From NCBI GenBank assembly GCA_028554645.1, contig JAQOOI010000017.1:682001-746000 (forward strand): DNA of 64,000 nucleotides, in the 5' to 3' direction. The DNA comes from Omphalotus guepiniiformis (lineage: Eukaryota; Basidiomycota; Agaricomycetes; Agaricales; Omphalotaceae). Made by a program: the position numbers and the translations under genes. Below are positions 44,416 to 54,549 of the stretch, one piece after another (within the stretch, counting starts at the first letter, position 1; every line of letters begins with the position of its first letter). The notes under the pieces are model-generated. The model worked only from the letters and a program-made list of their open reading frames with translations, was not told the DNA's origin and did not search any database.

Positions 44416-46878
44416 TCACCTCCCTTGTTGTCCCTGTGCATTGCTCGGCACAGTCGGCATCCCCAGTCCAGGGCCACCCATCCCGACCCCCACACCCCCG
44501 CCTCCGACCCCTAACCCCGCTCTTGGCATGGAGATACTAGGCACCGTGACTCCGCGCTGCATATTCCCATACGCATCTCTCTGCCCTTGCCCAGGTCCAT
44601 GCATAGGCATCATCCCGCTCCCGCTTCTCGGTCTCCCTCCCCACCCACCAGGATTACCAGGGGATCCCGTATTGTTGCCAGGGTGTGACGGTGACCCAGA
44701 CCCATGCATATGCTGAGGATGATGGTACAACGGCGCGCTATCACTCCTCGCCCGCGTCGTCGAGAGCCTTTTATTCGGATTCGTGTTCGAGCTTCCTGCA
44801 CCAGCATCAGACGCCGACGGGACCGTTAACCCGCCCATTCCACCCATACCACCCAAGTTCATGTTCATCGAGTGATGCGCATGGTGCGCGTGCGTATGCG
44901 CGTGGTTATGATTATGTGGGTGGGGAGAATGATGTCCGGCGGGACTAAGAAGCGAATCACTTGAGGCAGATGCTGCAGTTGTCATCATGGATGCGTAGCC
45001 TCCATGTCCGTTCATCATCACATCTTCGTTGGATCCACTCGGTCCAGGCCCAGAGCTGGATATACTCATCCTCTGTCTCTTCGGTCCCCTACCTGTGATA
45101 GGTGCACCTGGCCCGTCCCCAGGCCCGTCACCTTGCTCTGCAGTCACACCTGCCGAAGAGCTAGTGGGACCACTGCCGCTTCCAGCACTGCCCATGCCTG
45201 TGAGATTGACGCTCGTGCTGGAGCTTGTCGCCGAGCTCGATCCACCCGCTAACCCACTCCCAGACTGAACGACAGGCGACATGTCGTCAAACATATCAAG
45301 ACCCATATCTCCTGCCTGCCCTGAGCCCTGCCCATGCCCATTTGGACTCCCGCTCCTCGAACCACTGCCACCATTGAACCCGACACCGTACGAATGCGAA
45401 TGCGAGTGCTGCCTGCTCATTTGCTGGTGTGACTGTTGTTGCTGGTGATGCTGATGTACTCCGTGCCCCGCATGGAGTTGGTGGTGGATGTGAGCTCCAA
45501 ATTCAGGTGCTGTAGGACTTGATTGAGGCGAACCGACGCCCATCGCTGTTGCAAGGTTTGGATACCCGCCTCCACCTCCACCTCCGCCTCCTACACTCAG
45601 CAGAGTTGGTGGCGGATAACGTGAAGCTGGAGTCGCAGATGTAGGAGACGTAATATATATGTTTGGACTGTTACTGCTTGAATCCGAGACAGACTCTAAA
45701 AGGTCGGACGGGAACGGAGGAACTAGTACATAGAAGAACCACATCAACAATGCTTTCTTTGAGGAAAAGGAGGAAAAAAACGCCCAGGGACGAACAGAAA
45801 CTCACCACTCCCAGGCCAAGCCTTTCCGACAACGTCCCAAAGACTACTGAGCACTCTGGCTAGCTTTTCAACCTTTCTTCTCTCTGTGGTAAGCTGATCC
45901 CATACCCTCCTGTTCTCCTCCCGCATGGCTCCGAGTTGAGCGGCCACCTCGCCCGGTAGCTCTACCCGCTGCTTCACGGCGGGATCGGGTTCAAGAGCCT
46001 TCCTCTTGATTTCGTCAAGTAAATCCGGGCGACCGCGTAAGAATTTGTGGTGTGAGAATTCCCATGTTTGGGCGTCGGTGGAGGTACGCTGGGCTCGAGG
46101 TGTTCGGTTTATCTTGTGAAAGCCGTACATGTTGAGCTGTCGCACAAAGGACGAAAACTGTACAGACAAGGGACCATGAAGAGTAGATAGGGAATAAGGG
46201 GAGCATGAGACTGACGTTGTTGTGCTTAAAGTGACTACCCAAAATGCTCCTGCTGAACTCGCCGACGTTAGATACGACGAAGGAAGTGCCAAGCTCTGTC
46301 CAGTTGATAAAATGGGCCGACTTGGGGTCGTTTATCATCCTAATATCATACACGTAAATCCCGAAACCAACCAAGCAGAGAAAGAAAACTCACTGATACA
46401 ACTTGGTCACAAAGTTATTGGTGGGCATAGGCTTGCCCAGCAGACCCATACCGGCGGCCATGGCGCTATTAGACTGCACCTGCCTGCTTGAATGGCCTTC
46501 CTCTCCTGAACCACCACTGCCTCCATCAACAGGACTGGCACCCCCACCTGGAGTTATACTGCCCCTGAGATCCATGGGTGTGTCCTCTGGAATGAACTCG
46601 GCATCTTCGGAGGCTGTTGTAGTTAAAGTAGGCAACGTAGGCGGGTTAGATGTGAAAGATCTTTTTCGAGAGGGAGGTGCGGAGGCAGAATTTGAAGATG
46701 AGATTGAAGTCGTCGAAGTCGATATACGGAGACCGAAAGGACGACCTGGATGAGCACTGCTGGGTGAAGCAGGTCTGTTGATGGGCGAGAGATTCGTTGG
46801 GCTTGCAACAGTGAGCCCACTGAGATTCAATGAGAGCGGGTATTCGCTCCCTTGCCAGCTCTGCCCCTCGTAGTCCAT
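44416..46878 (-). CDS. HSF-type DNA-binding transcription factor
   Basis: Start [17 protein letters not shown] at 46878. A Ser/Pro-rich N-terminus leads to a full HSF DNA-binding domain built from three exons: NNFVTKLYQ, then after a 54-nt intron (46393-46340) [41 protein letters not shown], and after a second intron [38 protein letters not shown]. The recognition helix ([15 protein letters not shown]) is intact. A coiled oligomerisation segment follows ([33 protein letters not shown]), then a very long Gly/His/Ser-rich C-terminus with Gly runs and His-rich repeats. Members of this family activate heat-shock or developmental genes via nGAAn repeats. It is probably the general mushroom Hsf1-like factor, but Sfl1/Mga1 types are not excluded. 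Confidence 0.85.
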
Positions 46879-46895
46879 GAAAGACCTTGCGCTTG

Positions 46896-46917
46896 TTTAT
46901 TTATTTATTTATTTATT
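46896..46917. repeat. TTTA tetranucleotide microsatellite
   Basis: About five TTTA units in the 5' region of the HSF-type gene, followed by a T run. Confidence 0.7.
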
Positions 46918-49038
46918 CCTTTTTTTTACATATCTGCTTTTTATTTTTTGATTCAACGTATCACCATGCCTTTTCTCTAGCTATTCAATATTCAATGTTC
47001 GCCAATGTTCGCTTTATAACCACAAAGCTCATCATTTAATTTTTTTATTTTTTCATGTCTCATCCCGCTCGGTAAGTATCATGATGTTCGTCGCTCTCTG
47101 ATTGCCCACCGTAGGTACTGCTATCGGTCCTACATATCACTGCGTTTTCGCTTTACTCATTGAATTCTTCTAGGTCCCCGCGTTCGAACTCACCCCCTCT
47201 TCTGTCACAGAGTGTCCTTTGACTGCCGTGCTACCGGTCCGAATCGTCCTGTGTAAGTAGGTTATTTCTTCAGACTTGACTTGACTCTGGCACCTAATTT
47301 GGTACATCTTTAGGTCCCGATTCCGGGGTGGGCGAGGTTGACGACTCGGTGCTGCTGTGTGATATGGACGCCGGTGCTACCCGGAAAAGGGTCGATATGT
47401 TTTCGGTTTCTGAGCGGTACAATATACAAGGCTCAATGTTCTTGCGTAGTACATGGACACGACACACATTTTGATATGAGGGACTTTGTCACCAACGGAA
47501 TGTGATCCGGCCAAGTAAAATGCTGTAAGTACCTGGTAAGTACGGGAGCTTCTTCATGTAATGGTGTCTTTCCCGTCTTTATGATGCTGCGATTGATGTA
47601 TTTCGGGTACAAGCTCTCCGAGACATCAATTATCAACTGGAACAGGGTGGGCGACAGACGTCGGTATCGGAGTTTTTTGCGTTTCAAAATTTATTGCTTG
47701 CGCCTGTCAATTTATCAGTTGTAGATGCAAGATGACTATCTCTTGAACAAATTTTCTTGCGATGAGCGCTAAGCAAAGAACATCCACCAACTCTATTACA
47801 AGCCCTTCCTGAGACATCGGACATGTTATTCCATGAGTATCTGCGCTATGTATAGGTTCATTCTGTCTCCAAGGTCTATCACGCCCTTGGTCAACACATC
47901 CTCCAATGGTCTCACTGTAGTGCCTCCAACACTAATCTCTGAGACTTCTGAGACTAAGAAATGTGGGCAGGACGGTAAATTCTTGAATCCCCTTGGCAGT
48001 AATCATGGCGATCATAGCACGAAGAGAACGGAGCGCCGATGCTCCAAGTAGCCAGGCAGAGGCAGGCATACCTACCTGAGGCTCGGAGCCTTTGCTAGTG
48101 AATGTGTGCTGGACATAAATACAAGCATCAATATGTCGGAAGACGTAAGTAACTCGTTGCGAGCGAAGTTTGAGATCAAGAGACGGCCCGCGGGTCCAGG
48201 TTCTAAATATTTCGCGTCAATGCGTACTATAGACAGGCTGCGTCCACACGCACGCATGATCGGTCCTTGAAATGTAGCGGACAGGACCTTCAAGTGAGGC
48301 TACTCGACTGGCCAAACGGTCAAGTTAGCCCTCCGCTCCTCCCAGCCGAGTTCTGCGTGCCAGTTCCATAAAGGACTTCTTCGTCTTGAATCGTAGGCTA
48401 CGGCTGAGTGAGAATCTAGGCCGTCCACATCGCCTAGCACGCCTCGCGCCATGAGCACCGAGGCTAGGGCCAGTAGCGAACCGAAGAACCTCCCCAAGGA
48501 CCTATGGCTGTCGGCGTTTAGACGGTGTGCCGGATACTTGATGGAACGAGTTTCGATGCGATGGGGAGTTGATGATCTACACGTTTTTACGAACTCAGAG
48601 GAGTCCGTTGTGAGCTGAGCTTCGTGTAGTTGAAGGGAGTTTGAAGTACTCATGCGACCAAGTAATTGGTGGCGCTAAATAACATCGGGTTGGTTGGCTG
48701 CTCTTCCCTAGGTCTGACGGATTCTTTCGCTGGTCTGGTTTCCGATTCTTTTCAAGGTCGGTGAGATGATGGAGCAGAATGGAGCTAGCAATCACCTACT
48801 AGGCGTTACTTGACTCCGAGGCGGGCTTCTCGCTTTCGGCCTATACTGTCTTATTGGAATCGGGGGGACGTACGCCTCAGAATATCTCCAGCATCATCGT
48901 AGCGAGATTCGATACACCAATTCGTTCAAAGAAGCTCCCCCCCAACACTTGGGACCTGTGAATGACAATACCAAGCACAATATATTTGAAATGGCAATAT
49001 TTACCACCCTCGATTAAAACCTGCCAGGCAATCCCATG
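46918..49038. other. Gene-poor interval upstream of the HSF-type gene
   Basis: No gene I can support firmly. 47057-47340 (plus) contains canonical-looking GTAAGT donors and pyrimidine-AG acceptors, suggesting a spliced, perhaps non-coding transcript or leader. A 117-codon minus-strand frame at 48300-48653 has one hydrophobic stretch (FFGSLLALASVLMARGVLG) but no family, and the plus strand is also open there. Confidence 0.35.
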
Positions 49039-49072
49039 AGGTCCCAGGAGGTCCCAGGCAGGTCCCAGGCAG
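49039..49072. repeat. Short tandem repeat, AGGTCCCAGG units
   Basis: Three near-identical copies of AGGTCCCAGG in tandem, joined by nothing or a C. Confidence 0.75.
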
Positions 49073-51620
49073 CTAAATGTTACGTGGCTCTTCGCCCGAA
49101 GAGCGCACAGGAGTGAATAAACCAACCATGAATCGTACGAAAACTCACCGGAGGCTCGATCTCTCGAAAGTCCTGTTCTGAAATTGTGAATGAGTCTCCG
49201 TCCATCAGCGCATGTACATGTCTACGACAGAAAGACTTCGAAAAGACCTGTTAATACATACAAGTGAGCGCCACACCGTGACCTTTTGCGAGAGATGCCA
49301 GCGTCAAGGTTGACGTTACATGACATGTTTTCGATCACTTCGTGACGACTGGAGGTGCATCATGATCATAAATGTCGAGAGAGCGTAACACAGGGTTTAC
49401 GACTGACTCACTGAACACTTTCCGATATATGAGCGTCATCCCCCTGTGCCTCAGTCCTCAGGCCCACTACAATTTTGCTAAATGATTGCAAGGTCACCTC
49501 GAGTGTGCGTGTGTATAACATATATCACAGTGACTCACGCCCAATAAATGTCTATAGGCACAGAGGGCGGTCCAGAGCGGCCTGCGTCATAAAGGTATGT
49601 AAATAGTTTTATGATTGATGTGATGGCATCCGACATGTGAGTATGGGGCTGGTATGGGGCGCCACCATCGAAGTGAATGATCAGTCAGTAATTTTACATA
49701 TGGACCCGCAGACCTGCAGGTTATTCATTCGATGTCTACCACATAATTGAGAGATGAGAGATGCCTGGTCACTGCTTCGGGTGTGTCTAGAAATAGAATA
49801 TCAGCGTAACGCTGCACCGGCTGAAATGTTTGAAAGGCTTTCCACCAGAGCCAGACCATAGCATAGCGCTACTTCCAAGGACTTACACCTACTTACACTC
49901 AGAATATATCTTCGGAGTTTAGCACATGGCGAGTAATACCATCCCGAGCTTTCGCATCGTGACCCTGAACAGTTCCGGCGGTAAACGGAAGCATAGTGAG
50001 TGCATAGTGCCATGGTGCCATGGTCGGATACTGGTCGGATACAAGACGTCCTTGGCCTTGGGGTCTTCATCAATTCTCTCGATAAGAAGTCGTGGAAGGA
50101 AGGTCACTGACCAGTGACCAATACATACACAGTGATCAACATTTACGAACCTTCGACCTTCGACCGAGACATGTCAAGAATCTCTTTAAGGTTTTGAGTA
50201 AGCACAGGCGCAGTATGTTTTGTGACCCTCCGTGACCCGGCGCTTTTCCTTCTCGATGGTTGTAACAGGTTGTAACTTGTTCATCAGATCCAAAAGGCGG
50301 CAGGGATGCACAACGCGGCTGCTTGATGAAATTTCAAGGGAGATTTTGAAAAGATAGCGGGTCCGCGTTATATACATAGCGACTGCTTTGTAATTGCTAT
50401 GTCCAGTTAGTTGGGGTTGTTAAGTTACATATAAGGCATAAGACATACCATAATGATAGCCAAGATCGCGTGACCGGCATATTACGGCATCCGGACCGAG
50501 GAGGATTTCCTTTTATCGAACTCCCCATTGTCAATGTTTATGTTCGTTCAGAATCATGATAAGTTCTCGAAGTTCTCTGATCTTGGACCTGGGGCCTGGC
50601 CTGATCAGATGGTATCATGATCCTCCGAGTCCAAGTTCGCGAAAGCGGACACCTACCTCCCACCATAAAGCAGAACGACGTGGATAACGAGATAACTGTG
50701 GAAGAAATGCGACATTGCGCGAGGCAAATTCTTCTAAAACCTTGTTGCTCACGTATAAGAGTTTCCGCCAGGATTACGTTGCAAAGCTTGACCATGATGC
50801 GCCTGTACTTCGGATATTGAAGCTTGACCTGAGCTTGACAAAACATCTGAAAGCTTCTTGATCTAATCACAGAACCATTTTACTCCGCCGTGATATGCAG
50901 GAAAATCGGAGAGATAAACTCACTGCGTGAAGATATCATATCATCACAACGACCACATGTCCGAGTTCAGCACATGAATTCGTGTGTTTTTCGTCAGCAG
51001 GTCGCAACTCACTCAGAGCTTCGATGAGCCCGAAGAGGAGTTTTCCCTAAACGTAGGCGGAGCAGCGCAAAGCGGGAAACTGGCAAAAAAAACAGGGGAT
51101 GAACTTACAAAGAGCCGTGGAAGTGCTCTGCAATCTTCAAGGACGAAGCAACAACATTAGTTGTTGGCATGTGGGGACCGAGGACCGCACTTATCCCAAC
51201 CTCTTCTGTATCGGAACCGCAAACATTTACATCAGAGATATGAGTTGAGGATGTGATCAGATGATGTGCTCCTCCCTAACACCTTAAAAGATTGCGTACC
51301 AGATATTAGCGGGATTTTGAGTTCAGCTAGAACCTATTTTAAATCAGAATAGATATTCTCGTCAGTAAAGTGTGGAACCATAGGATAACTGTCCGAGCAG
51401 GTATCCAGATATCAGGTGCTTGAAGAATTTGCCAGGTCAAGGTTTTCGGAAAAGGTCGTATCGTTCATCCGATAATCATACAACATTAAGAAGCAATACA
51501 TAAGTAGATGGAATCCGGGGCCGTGATAAGAACACGATAATGTGGAAGGTTGAAACGACAGAAACGATAGCAAAGCGAGGTCATTTTGACATGGTGCAGA
51601 TAGGAAATCGATGACAGCTA
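49073..51620. other. Gene-poor interval with small tandem duplications
   Basis: About 2.5 kb with no supported gene. Short direct duplications are frequent: TATGGGGC twice near 49643, a chain at 49991-50042, CCTTCGA twice at about 50147-50160, GTTGTAAC twice near 50264, and inverted GGTCACTGACCAGTGACC near 50102. Open frames (for example 50617-50820 plus) lack domains. Confidence 0.4.
49991..50042. repeat. Chain of three different short tandem duplications
   Basis: Back-to-back duplications of GCATAGTG (spaced by AGT), CCATGGTG and TCGGATACTGG-like words occupy about 50 nt. Confidence 0.65.
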
Positions 51621-52624
51621 TCATGATATCGAGATACGACCACTGCCTTCCCTAGGAAGATAGTTTTGATTAAGCTCCTGGTCAGGCTAAGCGGCAAAGA
51701 GAATGCGCAGGTCAGAAGCCATTAATACGCGAAGACTGCTTCATAAAACACACCTCTCTTGAAAAGTGCCGGATTCCATTTGACCCATTAGTCCTACCAT
51801 TCACATACTCATGTCCTTGCGCAGGTCGAGACAAAGAGTTGTCGCGACGTGAACTTGGTCCGTGAGGGGCCGGTTGTATTGGAATAGGAATAGGATCTCG
51901 TTCCCTTTTCATCTCAACGTCCACACTTCCACTCCCTCGCTGCTCTCTTTCGACGGGTCTCTCAACGTAGCCGCTCCCTGGAATTGGCGCTGGAGCAAAG
52001 TTGAAAGCGTGGGGATGCTGTGCAGCGGCTTCAATCATGGCCTCGAGAAGAAGACTGGAACATGAAACTGGGTCAAACAAGGTAGTGGTGAGAGTTGCAT
52101 TTGAGACTACAACATACTCGATTTCTTCTTGGAGTTTTTTCATTTTTGCATTGGCGGCGTCTAAGTCTCGCTGATGAGCATGTTGGACCTGCAACAAACA
52201 GGTTATACTGAATAATAACGTGAACAAAAGCAAATAGTGCTCACCGTCATAACTTGTTCATATTTTTCCCGTAGCGTATTGAATCTGAGCATGATGGGAT
52301 CCTTCTCAGGTCTTTTCTCAGTATGGCAGGGATCGACAGTACGAACTTGTCTTTATAACGCGTACTCCGTGGCGTCTAAGTGAATCAGAATAGCGGTTTC
52401 AAAGAGGTAAGAACCTAGTCAAAGCATGTTGTAAAGACGTAAAGAAAGCATCCAGTACAATCCAAAAGAAGTCTAGCGGGAAAGGAAGAATGGACCGAAG
52501 AGCTTACTTTGCTGCTCTTCTCATCGTGGGCCCCAGCTTTGTCCTTGTTGCCATGGTGGCCGTCCTTCTCTTTGTCTGCTCGAGACATTTTTTGTGCACG
52601 AGAACCAGAGCTAATGGATTCCAT
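51621..52624 (-). CDS. Nuclear-like coiled-coil protein of unknown function
   Basis: Start MESISSGSRAQKMSRADKEK at 52624. Exon 1 ends at KSSK; the next exon begins KRPEKDPIMLRFNTLREKY and continues EQVMT, then VQHAHQRDLDAANAKMKKLQEEI and, over a 63-nt in-phase intron, DLLLEAMIEAAAQHPHAF. The middle is a strongly predicted coiled coil (heptad Leu/Met/Ile spacing), flanked by a Lys/Asp-rich head and a Pro/Arg-rich, disordered tail (ERPVEREQRGSGSVD, SRPAQGHEYVNGRTNG) ending GRISIS. About 220 residues. The KDPIMLRFNTLREKYEQV block looks conserved rather than random, and the shape suggests a subunit of a larger complex. I do not recognise the family and assign no role. Confidence 0.65.
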
Positions 52625-53016
52625 GGAGTCCTAGAGCCTTAGTGAAGTGCTGGAAAGCAGAACTGAGATTGGTTTCAAGCGAATGGTGGTCCCGTTTTCC
52701 GAAAAGGAATGTTTTTCTCATGCTCCTAGTATTTCAAGCTGAAAAGTGACGCTTTGATCAGTACCAGGGAATTTATGTAGGGACAGGAGGGACAGGAGTT
52801 TTCATCAGAACCGTAGTGGTGTACTGGAATTGCTCTTTTAGTCTGTTCGCGAGAAGCAAGAGACACAAGAAATGCCGTCCAGTCCAGCCATCTATTAGCT
52901 AGCAAATTTGACTCTAAAAAGCTCAATCCTAGGTATGTTCTATATAATCTTTTAATGTGGTTAGATGTAAGCAATGTCAGTATCAATAGTGTGAAACGGC
53001 TCTAATGGGCATGTAA
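52625..53016. other. Interval between the coiled-coil gene and pyridoxal kinase
   Basis: About 390 nt that should contain the coiled-coil gene's promoter and the 3' end of the kinase gene. No other structure seen. Confidence 0.4.
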
Positions 53017-54374
53017 TCAAGATTCGGCCCAAAAGTTGGTCCAAGCTTCCATGTGTCTGAGCTCCCCGGTCCCATTTCCTCTAATTATATCTATGCTTTG
53101 TATCAGACGAAGCTCGCGACCTCTCATTCGCCTCGTTTTGCGTAGGGGGTCTACTTTATCCTTCTCGTCATCGGTAACGAGCCGTTCTTCTTCCGGTAAC
53201 TTCTCAGAATATTCATAGGTTTGACAAAGTACCGCATGAGTCTTTGTCAACGCATTAGACACCGCATGAGAAAAGGGTGTGCGTGAGGCAGGAAGGGAGG
53301 TGTCCGTTGGATTATAGTGGCCTATGAGGAGAGCCGAGAAGAGGTCCCCGACACCGGAGAAGTATCCTGGTAGAAGGGGCACACATTGTGCATGAACGGA
53401 AGAGATGGAAGCACAATCAGAGGTGACCGAGGATGATATACAGAGAAGATATTTCTCGTTGGTGGAGTTCGAGGGTCGAATTCCTGCCGGTAAGACGTCG
53501 AAGAGCCAAGGTTGAAGTGGTATAGAACTGATAGAGATGTTGGGAACCTTATATTCCTGGTGCAGTATGGTGAGGGCGGCGCGTAATGAGCGTACATCAG
53601 TGAGTGGTGTGTTGGTCAATGTCCTAATGATGCTCACTTAGCATTGAACAAAAGTAAAAGTATGACACGCACTCGACCTCAAACCAGTTTGGTGTGATGA
53701 TGGTTGAAAGCGGCAACAGACTACGGTAGACGGGTACAACGTCGGGTGCAACGTATAGGCGACCAGAATCACCCATGACGGCTGTTAATACACAAGTCAG
53801 AACATTGAAATGACGAGGTTGACACGAATCGCCTTGAGATATCTCGCAATCTTCCCAGCTGAGCACAATGCTCTACTTACGATCGAGTAGATAGATAATT
53901 TCTGGCTTTTGCTTTTTTATTTTTGACGCAAAATCGACTACAGCACTCAGTGCTTCAGCGTTCGGAATATAACCTAACTAGTTTTATCAGCCACATTCTA
54001 GTTCTGATCTCGAAATGATTACCTGTCAAAAGTCGTGTAGGGCTGAGCAATTCGTTGTGCTCCATAGCTTCGAAGATCGATGCTAGCTCCGCGGCGGAGG
54101 TTTTGCTACCACCCGAGCGACCGTATCCTGACTGTCCGTTACTTTAAGATTATGCTTGCATGTATGAAAGATATGAACCTGCATGATTAGAATAGTGAAC
54201 AGTATTCACGATCTAGACAAATCAGTATCCTCGGCATAACGGAATTGCGAAAGATTTGCATACATCCACATCATATCCTAGACACTGAAGAGGAAATGCA
54301 GCAGCTTTACCGCCAACATATCCGAAGGCAACATGAGACTGGATGCTCAATATACGTCCACTTGGAGAGGACAT
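53017..54374 (-). CDS. Pyridoxal kinase
   Basis: Start [20 protein letters not shown] at 54374 (an ATG 30 nt upstream is in frame but outside the conserved part). Several short exons. Family marks: [41 protein letters not shown] (substrate loop, with the intron-rich region near 54120-54250), [20 protein letters not shown] (ATP/Mg loop with D and GD), PNWFEVE, and the C-terminal anion hole [18 protein letters not shown], where the catalytic Asp lies in GVGD. It phosphorylates pyridoxal, pyridoxine and pyridoxamine with ATP to feed PLP in the cytosol. Catalytic motifs are intact. It is divergently placed 175 bp from the START gene. Confidence 0.9.
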
Positions 54375-54549
54375 GACTCGAAGATGCTGGCGGAGAACGG
54401 CCAAGTCCTAAAGAGGCAATCTGAAGGTCACGCCACCTCGTGGACGCGCCCCAATTACTCTGAGACAGTGAAAGTGCTGCCCGAATTGCAGCGAGCTCAA
54501 TAGCCGACCGTACACGCCTTCTTGGTTTGCTTCTTCTTCACGACCAGTA
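54375..54549. promoter_or_regulatory. Divergent promoter, pyridoxal kinase / START-domain gene
   Basis: Only 175 nt lie between the two divergent start codons, so both promoters are here, overlapping. No TATA box is obvious. The distance makes coordinated expression plausible. Confidence 0.5.

Noticed and set aside
44351..45268. Plus-strand Pro-rich frames opposite the HSF C-terminus
   Set aside because: They mirror the Gly/His/Ser-rich coding strand of the HSF-type gene.
48300..48653. 117-codon minus-strand frame with one hydrophobic stretch
   Set aside because: The opposite strand is also open, no family is recognisable and no introns or neighbours support it.
49039..49072. Tandem AGGTCCCAGG copies considered as a CRISPR-like array
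   Set aside because: The copies are directly adjacent without unique spacers, and the organism is a eukaryote.
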